Of a DNA stretch of 64,000 nucleotides, positions 35,081-43,982 are shown piece after piece. The position numbers and the translations under genes were made by a program. Within the stretch, counting starts at the first letter, position 1. Each line of letters opens with the position of its first letter. The notes below the pieces were generated by a model. That model had not been told where the DNA came from, ran no database searches, and worked only from the letters and a program-made list of their open reading frames with translations. The stretch is from Scandinavium manionii (GTDB lineage: Bacteria; Pseudomonadota; Gammaproteobacteria; Enterobacterales; Enterobacteriaceae): positions 248,001-312,000 of the forward strand of contig NZ_JALIGC010000036.1 in assembly GCF_024764775.1 (NCBI RefSeq), written 5' to 3'.

Positions 35081-36325
35081 TTATTGATACACCGGCAACA
35101 GATTGAAGCTCGACAGGAAATGCACCACCGCATTACCCACGCCGAAGACCAGAATCAGGGCAATCATCGGCTTACCGCCCCATACGCGGAACTGCGGGCT
35201 GCCAAAGCGCTTGCGTGATTTACGTGCCAGCAGCGCAGGCACAATCGCCGCCCAGATGGTCGCCGCCAGACCGGCATACCCAATCGCATACAGAAACCCG
35301 TTCGGCCACAGCAGGCCACCAATCACCGGTGGAACAAAGGTCAGCAACGCGGTTTTAAAACGTCCGAGCGGCGCATCGTCAAACTTGAACAGATCCGCCA
35401 GGTAGTCGAAGAGGCCCAGCGTCACGCCGAGGAATGAACTCGCGACGGCGAAGTTTGAGAACACAACCAGTAACAGATCCAGACTGCGGCTGTTCAGCAC
35501 GCCGCTCAGCGCCTGCACCAGCACATCAATGTTACCGCCCTTCTGCGCAATGCCGATAAATTCCGGACGCGGGATATTCCCCATCGTCCCCAGCAGCCAC
35601 ACCACATACAGGCCCAACGCCAGCAGCGTGCCATACACCAGGCACTTCACGATGGTCTTAGGATCTTTACCGTAATACTTCATCAGGCTTGGCACATTAC
35701 CGTGATAGCCGAACGACGCCAGACAGAACGGCAGCGTCATCAACAGATACGGCAGATAGGTCGCGTGCTGTTCCGCCACGTTAAACAGCGTTGGGGACTC
35801 GACGTGGCCTAGCAGGCTGCCAAAGGTCAGGAAAAAGGTGATCACTTTCGCGCCGAGGACAATCGCCGTCATTCGGCTGACGGCTTTGGTACTGAGCCAT
35901 ACCACAAACGCGACCAGAAGCGCGAAGCCCAATCCGGCCAGACGCGGCGGTACATTCAACGACATTTCACTAAACGTGTGGTGCAGAATCGAGCCGCTCG
36001 CCGAGATGTAGGCGTAGGTCAGAATGTAGAGCACAAACGCAATCGATAGCCCGTTGATGATGTTCCAGCGCTTGCCGAGCAAGTCTTTGGTGATGGTGTC
36101 GAAGCTCGAGCCAATGCGATAGTTGAGGTTGGCCTCAAGGATCATCAGCCCGGAATGCAGCATGCAGAACCAGGTGAACACCAATGCCGCCAGCGACCAG
36201 AAGAACCACGCTCCGGACATGACCACCGGCAGCGAGAACATCCCTGCGCCAATAATCGTTCCGCCGATAATCACTACTCCGCCAATCAATGACGGCCGGG
36301 TTGCTGTGGTGGTCAATGTCGCCAT
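35081..36325 (-). CDS. mtr: Mtr, high-affinity tryptophan permease
   Basis: This is a 414-residue inner-membrane tryptophan:proton symporter of the HAAAP family with about eleven hydrophobic helices. The first helix reads GGVVIIGGTIIGAGMFSLPV, typical of Mtr/TnaB/TyrP, and the following segments fit Mtr best. It is monocistronic and follows deaD on the same strand. An operator for TrpR lies upstream; in E. coli TyrR also activates it. Confidence 0.95.
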   Translation of the reverse strand: MATLTTTATRPSLIGGVVIIGGTIIGAGMFSLPVVMSGAWFFWSLAALVFTWFCMLHSGLMILEANLNYRIGSSFDTITKDLLGKRWNIINGLSIAFVLYILTYAYISASGSILHHTFSEMSLNVPPRLAGLGFALLVAFVVWLSTKAVSRMTAIVLGAKVITFFLTFGSLLGHVESPTLFNVAEQHATYLPYLLMTLPFCLASFGYHGNVPSLMKYYGKDPKTIVKCLVYGTLLALGLYVVWLLGTMGNIPRPEFIGIAQKGGNIDVLVQALSGVLNSRSLDLLLVVFSNFAVASSFLGVTLGLFDYLADLFKFDDAPLGRFKTALLTFVPPVIGGLLWPNGFLYAIGYAGLAATIWAAIVPALLARKSRKRFGSPQFRVWGGKPMIALILVFGVGNAVVHFLSSFNLLPVYQ

Positions 36326-36377
36326 AGCGCCTGCTCTCCAGAAGAAAATAATCTAATTAGGTTTTATGCGCAGCACT

Positions 36378-36395
36378 GTACCAGTACACGAGTAC
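36378..36395 (-). promoter_or_regulatory. TrpR operator of mtr
   Basis: GTACCAGTACACGAGTAC agrees with the TrpR consensus GTACTAGTTAACTAGTAC at 14 of 18 positions and lies 53 bases upstream of the mtr ATG. It supports repression of mtr by tryptophan. Confidence 0.75.
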
Positions 36396-36401
36396 AATTG
36401 A

Positions 36402-36436
36402 AATAAAAAAAGCCCCGATAATAAATACCGGGGCTG
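36402..36436 (-). terminator. Terminator after deaD
   Basis: On the minus strand AGCCCCGG / CGGGGCT with a ten-base AT loop is followed by seven T residues. Confidence 0.85.
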
Positions 36437-36480
36437 TATCGTTTACTTTACGTCAGTAAACGCAGTTTTTTATCTGGCAA

Positions 36481-38439
36481 TTACGCTTCGGTAGGACGAC
36501 GACGCACTGGCGCATCATCACGACGTGGCGCACGGCCACCTTCGCGACGCTCACCGCTGAAACGGCCTGCACCACCTTCACGACGTTCACCGCTGAAGCG
36601 ACGACCTTCACCACCGCGACCGCCTTCACGACGCTCGCCGAAACCGCCACGACCACCAGCAGGACCACCACGACGCTCACCACCACCGGTGTGCGGCACT
36701 GCATCACCGACCAGCTGCATGTTCATCGGCTTGTTCAGGATGCGGGTGCGAGTAAAGTGCTGAAGAACTTCACCCGGCATACCTTTCGGCAGCTCGATAG
36801 TAGAGTGGGTACCGAACAGCTTGATGTTACCAATGTAACGGCTGCTGATGTCGCCTTCGTTAGCGATAGCGCCAACAATGTGACGAACTTCAACGCCGTC
36901 ATCGCGACCCACTTCAATGCGGTACAGCTGCATATCACCAACGTCACGACGTTCGCGACGTGGACGGTCTTCACCGCTACGCTCTGGACGGTCGCCACGT
37001 GGGCCACGGTCATTACGATCGCCGCGCGGAGCACGGTCATTACGGTCGAAACGCTCGTCACGATCGCGGAACTCACGCTTAGGACGCATCGGTGCATCTG
37101 GTGGCAGGATCAGAGGACGTTCGCCCTGAGCCATTTTCAGCAGTGCTGCGGCCAGCGTTTCCATATCCAGCTCTTCTTCAGCAGAAGGCTGAATTTTTGC
37201 CAGCAGACCGCGGTAGATATCCAGATCGCTGCTTTCCAGCTGCTGCTGAATTTTAGCGGAGAACTTAGCCAGACGACGCTCACTCAGCAGTTCACGGGTC
37301 GGCAGTTCAACTTCTGGAATAGTCAGCTTCATGGTGCGTTCGATGTTACGCAGCAGACGACGCTCACGGTTCTCAACGAACAGCAGTGCACGGCCAGCAC
37401 GACCTGCACGACCGGTACGGCCGATACGGTGGACGTAAGACTCGGAGTCCATTGGGATGTCGTAGTTAACAACCAGGCTGATACGCTCAACATCCAGACC
37501 ACGGGCCGCAACGTCGGTCGCGATCAGGATGTCCAGACGACCATCTTTCAGACGATCCAGAGTCTGCTCACGCAGGGACTGGTTCATGTCACCGTTCAGC
37601 GCGGCGCTGTTATAGCCACTCTGTTCCAGCGCTTCAGCCACTTCCAGGGTCGCATTTTTGGTACGTACGAAGATAATCGCCGCATCAAAATCTTCTGCTT
37701 CCAGGAAACGCACCAGCGCTTCGTTCTTACGCATGCCCCAGACAGTCCAGTAGCTCTGGCTGATGTCAGGACGGGTCGTTACGCTAGACTGAATGCGTAC
37801 TTCCTGCGGTTCTTTCATGAAGCGACGGGTAATACGACGAATCGCTTCTGGCATGGTTGCAGAGAACAGAGCGGTCTGATGACCTTCTGGGATCTGAGCC
37901 ATAATGGTTTCAACGTCTTCGATGAAGCCCATACGCAGCATTTCATCAGCTTCATCGAGGACCAGACCTTTCAGGCTGGACAGGTTCAGCGTGCCACGTT
38001 TTAAGTGATCGAGCAGACGACCTGGGGTACCGACAACAATTTGTGGTCCCTGACGCAGGGCGCGCAGCTGTACGTCATAACGCTGGCCACCGTAAAGGGC
38101 CACAACGTTTACGCCGTGCATATGTTTAGAGAAATCCGTCATGGCTTCAGCAACCTGAACCGCCAGTTCGCGGGTCGGTGCCAGCACCAGAATTTGTGGT
38201 GCTTTCAGCTCTGGATCAAGGTTGTGCAGCAGCGGTAAAGAGAACGCTGCAGTTTTGCCGCTACCCGTCTGGGCCATACCCAGTACATCGCGGCCACCCA
38301 GCAGATGTGGAATACACTCTGCCTGGATTGGAGATGGTTTTTCGTAGCCCAGATCGTTCAAGGCTTTAATGATGGAGTCGTTAAGACCCAGATCGGAAAA
38401 AGTAGTTTCGATAGTAGTAGTCTCGATGGTATCAGTCAT
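36481..38439 (-). CDS. deaD: DeaD (CsdA), DEAD-box RNA helicase
   Basis: This ATP-dependent RNA helicase acts in 50S ribosome assembly and mRNA decay at low temperature. It has 652 residues from the ATG at 38439. Helicase core motifs are present: AQTGSGKT, PTRELA, LDEADEM, SATMP, and HRIGRTGRAGR. An RNA-binding domain and a long tail rich in Arg, Gly, Glu and Asp with RREGG repeats follow. The N-terminus (MTDTIETTT) is extended relative to E. coli. The start overlaps the end of yrbN, which suggests coupled translation. Confidence 0.96.
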   Translation of the reverse strand: MTDTIETTTIETTFSDLGLNDSIIKALNDLGYEKPSPIQAECIPHLLGGRDVLGMAQTGSGKTAAFSLPLLHNLDPELKAPQILVLAPTRELAVQVAEAMTDFSKHMHGVNVVALYGGQRYDVQLRALRQGPQIVVGTPGRLLDHLKRGTLNLSSLKGLVLDEADEMLRMGFIEDVETIMAQIPEGHQTALFSATMPEAIRRITRRFMKEPQEVRIQSSVTTRPDISQSYWTVWGMRKNEALVRFLEAEDFDAAIIFVRTKNATLEVAEALEQSGYNSAALNGDMNQSLREQTLDRLKDGRLDILIATDVAARGLDVERISLVVNYDIPMDSESYVHRIGRTGRAGRAGRALLFVENRERRLLRNIERTMKLTIPEVELPTRELLSERRLAKFSAKIQQQLESSDLDIYRGLLAKIQPSAEEELDMETLAAALLKMAQGERPLILPPDAPMRPKREFRDRDERFDRNDRAPRGDRNDRGPRGDRPERSGEDRPRRERRDVGDMQLYRIEVGRDDGVEVRHIVGAIANEGDISSRYIGNIKLFGTHSTIELPKGMPGEVLQHFTRTRILNKPMNMQLVGDAVPHTGGGERRGGPAGGRGGFGERREGGRGGEGRRFSGERREGGAGRFSGERREGGRAPRRDDAPVRRRPTEA

Positions 38440-38509
38440 GTAGTACACGTGCCTCGTAGATGGCGGCCAGTCTACATAACTCATCGTGAAATTGACCTGC
38501 AATTTTCAT
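38432..38509 (-). CDS. yrbN: YrbN small protein
   Basis: The 25-residue frame on the minus strand begins MKIAGQFHDELCRLAAIY, nearly identical to E. coli YrbN (26 residues), and has the same position between nlpI and deaD. Its stop overlaps the deaD start (ATGACTGA). It may work mainly as a translated leader that couples to deaD, or as a small protein; which is not known. Confidence 0.85.
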   Translation of the reverse strand: MKIAGQFHDELCRLAAIYEARVLHD

Positions 38510-38619
38510 TGAAAAGTGTGAACCGGCTCAAATTTGGGTAATTAACGAACAATAAAGCCCTCACCCGTGAAGATGATGGCAATCAAAAAAGAATATGGTC
38601 TGATTTGTATGTTCGTCAG

Positions 38620-39507
38620 CTATTGCTGGTCCGATTCTGCCAGGTCATCTTGCTCCTGGCCCAAGAGCGCTAATTCCAACAATGCGTATCGGTGCTCAAC
38701 AAAGTTATGAACGTTGTTAGCGACCGCCAGTTTGAACAGTGCCGTAGCGCTGTCCTTGTCCCCCAGACTTAGGTAGTACTTACCTAAATAGAAGTTTGTT
38801 TCACTGAGATGTTCAGCGAGCGAGGTGTTATCCGTTGCGTCCGTCTTCAGGCGATCCATCAGCGTTGCTTCGCTAATGTCACCGAGATAGAACTCGACAA
38901 TGTTCCATCCCCATTGCTCTTTGTCCGATTTTTCATAGCGCTGCTTGAGTGCTACGACAGCCTGCTTCTCATCGAGCTTCCGCTCAACGATGTATAGCCA
39001 CAGACTACGGAAAGGATCATTGGGATCGTCTTGATAAAACGCCAGCAGATCATCTTGCGCTAACTTAGCACGACCACCGTAATAAAGCGCGATGCCGCGG
39101 TTCAGATATGCGTAATTGTAAGTTGGATCAAGCTCAAGTACAGAATCAAACGCTTCATAGGCAGCATCAAAATTGCCTGCCTGCGTTAAATAAATGCCTA
39201 AGTAATTGAATACTTCAGGCATATCGGGTCTGATTGCCAGCGCTTGCGAGAAATCGTTACGCGCTAATGCCCTCAAACCGAGACTATCATACAACACTCC
39301 GCGCTCATATAAAAGCTGTGCGCGTTCATCATCGGATAAAGCCCGACTGGCAAGAATTTGTTCCATACGTGCCAGAATCACTTCTTGCTGCAATGTCGGT
39401 TGCAATGGCACCGCCAGGACTTCACTCTTACGCCAGGCAGAGGAGTTGCTGCATCCTGCCAGCGTGAGTGCTGTCGCAACGAAACACCAGCGCAAAAAAG
39501 GCTTCAT
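38620..39507 (-). CDS. nlpI: NlpI, TPR outer-membrane lipoprotein
   Basis: NlpI is a 295-residue lipoprotein (lipobox LTLAGC, Cys19) built of tetratricopeptide repeats, for example RNDFSQALAIRPDMPEVFNY and the following NFDAAYEAF unit. In E. coli it is an adaptor that brings the protease Prc to the endopeptidase MepS and organises peptidoglycan hydrolases. It follows pnp, separated by a strong hairpin, and precedes yrbN-deaD. Confidence 0.96.
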   Translation of the reverse strand: MKPFLRWCFVATALTLAGCSNSSAWRKSEVLAVPLQPTLQQEVILARMEQILASRALSDDERAQLLYERGVLYDSLGLRALARNDFSQALAIRPDMPEVFNYLGIYLTQAGNFDAAYEAFDSVLELDPTYNYAYLNRGIALYYGGRAKLAQDDLLAFYQDDPNDPFRSLWLYIVERKLDEKQAVVALKQRYEKSDKEQWGWNIVEFYLGDISEATLMDRLKTDATDNTSLAEHLSETNFYLGKYYLSLGDKDSATALFKLAVANNVHNFVEHRYALLELALLGQEQDDLAESDQQ

Positions 39508-39581
39508 TTCCCACTCCCGAAGACAACAATTGGATGAACGTCCTGTTCCCCGGCTGCTAACAAGCGTCCTGCCCGGAATGC

Positions 39582-39603
39582 GCCCTCCGCAAAGGCGGAG
39601 GGC
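39582..39603 (-). terminator. Intercistronic hairpin between pnp and nlpI
   Basis: A perfect 9-bp stem GCCCTCCGC / GCGGAGGGC with a four-base loop lies between the two genes. There is no T run, so it probably protects the pnp 3' end or partly terminates. Confidence 0.6.
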
Positions 39604-39615
39604 TAATAAGCAACC

Positions 39616-41751
39616 TTACTCGCCCTGTTCCGCTGCCGGAGCTTCCGGCGCGGCCGCAGGCTGAGTTTGCTCAGTCGCTTCTTTAATGCTCAGACGGACA
39701 CGGCCCTGGCGATCAACTTCCAGAACCTTAACCGGTACTTCCTGACCCATCTGCAGATAGTCAGTCACTTTCTCTACACGCTTGTCAGCGATCTGAGAAA
39801 TGTGTACCAGGCCTTCTTTACCGCCACCGATAGCCACGAAGGCACCGAAGTCTACGATACGGGTAACTTTACCGTTGTAGATGCGGCCCACTTCGATTTC
39901 AGCGGTGATCTCTTCGATACGGCGAATAGCGTACTGCGCTTTGTCACCGTCGGTCGCTGCGATCTTCACAGTACCGTCATCTTCGATTTCGATGGTGGTG
40001 CCGGTTTCTTCAGTCAGCGCACGGATAACAGAGCCGCCTTTACCGATAACGTCTTTGATCTTGTCCGGGCTGATCTTGATGGTGTGAATACGCGGTGCGA
40101 ATTCGGAGATGTCGCCACGCGGTGCGTTGATCGCCTGTTCCATCACGCCCAGGATGTGCAGACGCGCACCTTTGGCCTGATTCAGAGCAACCTGCATGAT
40201 CTCTTTGGTGATACCTTCAATTTTGATATCCATCTGCAGAGCAGAGATACCTTCGCGGGAACCCGCAACTTTGAAGTCCATATCGCCCAGGTGATCTTCG
40301 TCGCCGAGGATGTCGGACAGAACCACGAAGTTCTCGCCTTCTTTCACCAGACCCATCGCGATACCTGCTACTGCAGATTTAATCGGTACGCCTGCATCCA
40401 TCAGTGCCAGGGAAGCACCACACACGGAAGCCATGGACGAAGAACCGTTAGATTCGGTGATTTCAGAAACCACACGAACGGTGTACGGGAATTCGTCGGT
40501 GGTAGGCATAACTGCCAGCACGCCACGCTTCGCCAGACGGCCGTGACCAATTTCACGACGCTTCGGTGAGCCAACCATACCGGTTTCGCCCACAGAGTAC
40601 GGAGGGAAGTTGTAGTGGAACAGGAAGCTGTCAGTGCGATCGCCCATCAGTTCGTCGATGTTCTGTGCGTCACGTGCGGTACCCAGAGTTGCAGTAACCA
40701 GCGCCTGAGTTTCACCACGGGTGAACAGTGCAGAACCGTGAGTACGCGGCAATACGCCAGTACGCACATCCAGGCCACGGATCATATCTTTCTCACGACC
40801 ATCGATACGCGGTTCGCCAGCCAGTACGCGGCTACGTACTGCAGTTTTCTCGATACCGTGCAGGATGTCGCCCAGTTCATTAGCGTCCAGCGTTTCGTCT
40901 TCAGCAACCAGGGTCGCGATCACTTCAGATTTGATAGCATCAATCTGAGTGTAACGTTCCTGCTTGTCGGTAATGCGGTATGCATCGCTCAGACGAGACT
41001 GTGCCAGACCGGCAACGCGCGCATGCAGCGCTTCGTCGATGACTTCTGGCTGCCAATCCCAACGTGGTTTACCGGCTTCTTTCACCAGGTCGTTGATATT
41101 CTGGATAACGATCTGCTGCTGTTCGTGGCCGAACACCACGGCGCCCAGCATCTGGTCTTCGCTCAGCAGTTCAGCTTCAGATTCAACCATCAGTACAGCG
41201 GCTTCGGTACCGGCAACAACCAGGTCCAGTTTGCTGGTTTTCAGCTCTTCCTGGGTTGGGTTCAGTACGTACTGGTCGTTGATGTAACCCACGCGCGCAG
41301 AACCGATTGGGCCATTGAACGGAAGACCGGACAGGGACAGGGCTGCGGAAGCACCAATCATTGCCACGATATCAGGGTTAACCTGCGGGTTTACGGACAC
41401 AACGGTCGCGATAACCTGAACTTCGTTGATGAATCCTTCCGGGAACAGCGGGCGAACCGGGCGGTCAATCAGACGCGCAATCAGGGTTTCACCTTCGCTT
41501 GGACGGCCTTCACGACGGAAGAAGCCACCAGGAATTTTACCAGCAGCGTAAGTACGCTCCTGATAGTTAACAGTCAGCGGGAAGAAGTCCTGGCCTGGTT
41601 TAGTTTTTTTCTGACCCACAACGGTAACGAATACCGCGGTGTCATCCATGCTAACCATAACGGCAGCAGTCGCCTGACGCGCCATCATGCCGGTTTCCAG
41701 GGTGACCGTGTGCTGGCCATACTGGAATTTACGAACGATCGGATTCAGCAA
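39616..41751 (-). CDS. pnp: Polynucleotide phosphorylase
   Basis: PNPase is the phosphorolytic 3'-5' exoribonuclease of the degradosome. It has 711 residues, as in E. coli, and a TTG start at 41751 preceded by AAAGGA. Two RNase PH-like domains, a KH domain with IGKGG near 560 and an S1 domain (GKVTRIVDFGAFV) near 625 are in the usual order. The 5' leader contains the RNase III-type stem-loop used for autoregulation. Confidence 0.97.
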   Translation of the reverse strand: MLNPIVRKFQYGQHTVTLETGMMARQATAAVMVSMDDTAVFVTVVGQKKTKPGQDFFPLTVNYQERTYAAGKIPGGFFRREGRPSEGETLIARLIDRPVRPLFPEGFINEVQVIATVVSVNPQVNPDIVAMIGASAALSLSGLPFNGPIGSARVGYINDQYVLNPTQEELKTSKLDLVVAGTEAAVLMVESEAELLSEDQMLGAVVFGHEQQQIVIQNINDLVKEAGKPRWDWQPEVIDEALHARVAGLAQSRLSDAYRITDKQERYTQIDAIKSEVIATLVAEDETLDANELGDILHGIEKTAVRSRVLAGEPRIDGREKDMIRGLDVRTGVLPRTHGSALFTRGETQALVTATLGTARDAQNIDELMGDRTDSFLFHYNFPPYSVGETGMVGSPKRREIGHGRLAKRGVLAVMPTTDEFPYTVRVVSEITESNGSSSMASVCGASLALMDAGVPIKSAVAGIAMGLVKEGENFVVLSDILGDEDHLGDMDFKVAGSREGISALQMDIKIEGITKEIMQVALNQAKGARLHILGVMEQAINAPRGDISEFAPRIHTIKISPDKIKDVIGKGGSVIRALTEETGTTIEIEDDGTVKIAATDGDKAQYAIRRIEEITAEIEVGRIYNGKVTRIVDFGAFVAIGGGKEGLVHISQIADKRVEKVTDYLQMGQEVPVKVLEVDRQGRVRLSIKEATEQTQPAAAPEAPAAEQGE

Positions 41752-41830
41752 AATTTTATCCTTTCAAGATGAGTAACGGGACACCATTGGATGTGCCGTT
41801 TAAAGACTCGATCCTCTTGCATCCTCGCGA

Positions 41831-41869
41831 CTAATGACAATCCTAACCAACGGTTAAGTCTCTCATTAG
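41831..41869 (-). promoter_or_regulatory. pnp leader stem-loop (RNase III target)
   Basis: A long imperfect stem is closed by CTAATGA / TCATTAG arms with AACC/GGTT near the loop. It lies about 80 bases upstream of the pnp start, matching the E. coli pnp leader cut by RNase III during autocontrol. Confidence 0.7.
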
Positions 41870-41954
41870 CCGCGCGAAACGCTGCAATGAAGATCATTTG
41901 TTTCAGCAATACAAACAATACATGAGTTTCATGTTAATTGCTGCCATCTGGTTG

Positions 41955-41980
41955 AAAAAAGGGGCCATAAAGGCCCCTCT
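41955..41980 (-). terminator. rpsO terminator
   Basis: The minus strand has GGGGCC, a TTTAT loop, GGCCCC and six T residues. It sits between rpsO and pnp, where read-through is known in E. coli. Confidence 0.85.
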
Positions 41981-41998
41981 TTCTGAAACTCGCCAGAA

Positions 41999-42268
41999 CT
42001 AGCGACGCAGACCCAGACGCTCAATCAGCGCGGTGTAGCGTGCTACATCTTTACGTTTCAGGTAGTCGAGCAGTTTACGACGCTGAGAAACCATACGCAG
42101 CAGACCACGACGGCTGTGGTGATCTTTTTTGTGCTCAGAGAAGTGACCCTGCAGGTGGTTGATCTGTGCAGTCAGCAGAGCAACCTGAACTTCGGTGCAG
42201 CCGCTGTCGTTAGAACCACGACCAAACTCGGAAACGATTTTTGCTTTAGCTTCAACGCTTAGAGACAT
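41999..42268 (-). CDS. rpsO: 30S ribosomal protein S15
   Basis: S15 has 89 residues and binds 16S rRNA early in 30S assembly. The sequence (MSLSVEAKAKIVSEFGRG to YTALIERLGLRR) is almost that of E. coli. The 5' untranslated region should carry the S15 autoregulatory pseudoknot. It precedes pnp. Confidence 0.98.
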   Translation of the reverse strand: MSLSVEAKAKIVSEFGRGSNDSGCTEVQVALLTAQINHLQGHFSEHKKDHHSRRGLLRMVSQRRKLLDYLKRKDVARYTALIERLGLRR

Positions 42269-42376
42269 TTTAAACTCCAGAATTAAAAAGTAAAAAGGGT
42301 GCCGATCTCTAATTCAGCGACCCCAGGATTAACGTCTTCACGCAGGCGAACCTTAATTCAGACGTTAAGCGGCAAT

Positions 42377-42405
42377 ATTCTACCCGTAGCGACATGTTAT
42401 CGCAA
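42377..42405 (-). promoter_or_regulatory. rpsO promoter
   Basis: On the minus strand TTGCGA (42400-42405) and TAGAAT (42377-42382) are spaced by exactly 17 bases, between truB and rpsO. Confidence 0.7.
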
Positions 42406-42414
42406 GACAGGCGA

Positions 42415-43359
42415 TTATTGCGGATACTCGACGACCAGACGACGCGGCGCGACACGGCCTTCATCATCAATCTCGCCCATACCGATGAATTTGCCGTCTT
42501 CGCCTTCCGTCACGCGCACCAGACCGTGGACTTGCACGTCAGCCGTACGAACCGGATTGCCATTTTTAAAGTACACAGAGGACGTCAGGGGCAAATTCAC
42601 AACCGGGAAATCTTCAGCCGGGCTGTCCATTGGCATCAACAGTGGATCCAGCAGTTGCGCCGCAGGAATATCCTGCTCTTCAGCCTGCGCAACCAGCGCC
42701 TGCAAATGCTCCAGCGTCACCATCCTGTCGACCGGGTAACGGCTAACGGCCAGACGACGCAGCATCGTAACGTGCGCCCCGCAGCCGAGCTTTTCGCCCA
42801 GATCATCAATGATGGTGCGGATATAGGTGCCTTTCGAACAGTGGATTTCCAGCTCCAGCTCATCCCCTTCGTGGCGAATAAACAGCAGTTCATACACCGT
42901 TATCGGGCGCGCTTCACGCGGGACTTCAATACCCTGGCGAGCGTATTCGTACAGCTTTTTGCCCTGGTATTTTAATGCAGAGTACATCGACGGCACCTGC
43001 ATTGTGTCTCCACGGAAACTTTCCAGTGCGCTGGCAAGCTCGGTGGCGCTGAACGTCATCGGACGCTCTTCAACAACCAGGCCATCGGCATCTGACGTAT
43101 CAGTACGCTGCCCCAGCTTCGCGATCACGCGGTAGCGTTTGTCGGAGTCGAGCAGGTACTGAGAAAACTTGGTGGCTTCACCAAGACATACCGGCAGCAT
43201 ACCGGTCGCCAGCGGATCCAGAGCGCCTGTGTGCCCTGCGCGGTTTGCGTTATAAAGTCGCTTCACCTTTTGCAGAACGTCATTGCTGGACGCGCCTTCC
43301 GGTTTATCCAGCAGCAGTACGCCATGAATGTCACGACCACGACGACGAGGACGACTCAT
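42415..43359 (-). CDS. truB: tRNA pseudouridine-55 synthase
   Basis: TruB makes pseudouridine 55 in the T-loop of tRNAs and also acts as a tRNA folding chaperone. The 314-residue protein has the catalytic motif GALDPLATG (Asp48) and the C-terminal PUA-like domain. Its start overlaps the rbfA stop by one base (TGATG), so coupled translation within the infB operon is likely. Confidence 0.97.
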   Translation of the reverse strand: MSRPRRRGRDIHGVLLLDKPEGASSNDVLQKVKRLYNANRAGHTGALDPLATGMLPVCLGEATKFSQYLLDSDKRYRVIAKLGQRTDTSDADGLVVEERPMTFSATELASALESFRGDTMQVPSMYSALKYQGKKLYEYARQGIEVPREARPITVYELLFIRHEGDELELEIHCSKGTYIRTIIDDLGEKLGCGAHVTMLRRLAVSRYPVDRMVTLEHLQALVAQAEEQDIPAAQLLDPLLMPMDSPAEDFPVVNLPLTSSVYFKNGNPVRTADVQVHGLVRVTEGEDGKFIGMGEIDDEGRVAPRRLVVEYPQ

Positions 43360-43760
43360 CAGTCCTCCTTGTTGTCATCCGGGTTCACACGACGTTCTTC
43401 GTCATGCTTTACCACGTTGGTCACGAGGTTGGACATACGCATACCTTCGACCAGCGAGTTATCGTAGAAGAAGGTCAGTTCCGGCACGATACGCAGACGC
43501 ATGGCTTTACCCAGCAGCGTACGGATGAAACCAGACGCGTCCTGTAACGCACGGATGCCCGCTTTCACAGCGGCTTCATCTTTGTCGTTCAGGAAGGTGA
43601 CGAACACTTTGGCATAAGCCAGGTCACGGGAGACTTCAACACCGGATACGGTAGTCATCAGGCCCAGACGTGGATCTTTAATTTCGCGCTGCAGGATGAT
43701 AGCAATTTCTTTCTGCATCTCCTGGGATACGCGCTGTGGGCGACCAAATTCTTTCGCCAT
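43359..43760 (-). CDS. rbfA: Ribosome-binding factor A
   Basis: RbfA (133 residues) is a KH-type 30S maturation factor needed for 16S 5' end processing and growth in the cold. The ATG at 43760 gives the standard N-terminus MAKEFGRPQRVSQE; the longer open frame runs into the intergenic repeat and is not used. It lies in the metY-nusA-infB operon. Confidence 0.97.
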   Translation of the reverse strand: MAKEFGRPQRVSQEMQKEIAIILQREIKDPRLGLMTTVSGVEVSRDLAYAKVFVTFLNDKDEAAVKAGIRALQDASGFIRTLLGKAMRLRIVPELTFFYDNSLVEGMRMSNLVTNVVKHDEERRVNPDDNKED

Positions 43761-43784
43761 AATAAATTCTCCAGATAAAAGACA

Positions 43785-43809
43785 AAAAAGGGGCCAAAGC
43801 CCCTTTTTA
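43785..43809 (-). terminator. Terminator-like hairpin between infB and rbfA
   Basis: The minus strand reads GGGGC, TTTG, GCCCC and then six T residues. As rbfA and truB are normally expressed from upstream promoters, it probably only attenuates. Confidence 0.7.
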
Positions 43810-43815
43810 GAATTA

Positions 43816-43978
43816 TTGCCGGGTGGCGCTTCGCTAACCCGGCCTACAAGATCGTCAAATCCACTAAGAATTTTGGGTTGCGACAAGGCGGCAAGCTTGT
43901 GAATCCCCGGGAGCATAGATAACTATGTGACCGGGGTGAACACGTGCAGCCAACGCAGTCGCGGCCCAAAAGGCGACG
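43816..43978. repeat. REP element plus larger intergenic palindromic repeat
   Basis: A REP-like palindrome (GCCGGGTGGCGCTTCGCTAA) at about 43816-43853 is followed by a roughly 100-bp imperfect palindrome centred near 43918. Its arms include AATCCCCGG / CCGGGGTG and ATAGATA / ACTATGT. This looks like a dispersed enterobacterial intergenic repeat; copies elsewhere cannot be checked here. Confidence 0.6.
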
Positions 43979-43982
43979 TGGA

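Noticed and set aside
36691..41772. Long antisense frames opposite deaD and pnp (36691-38004, 39667-40569, 40615-41772)
   Set aside because: They are codon-usage shadows of highly expressed genes with strong third-position bias; no homologous features are seen.
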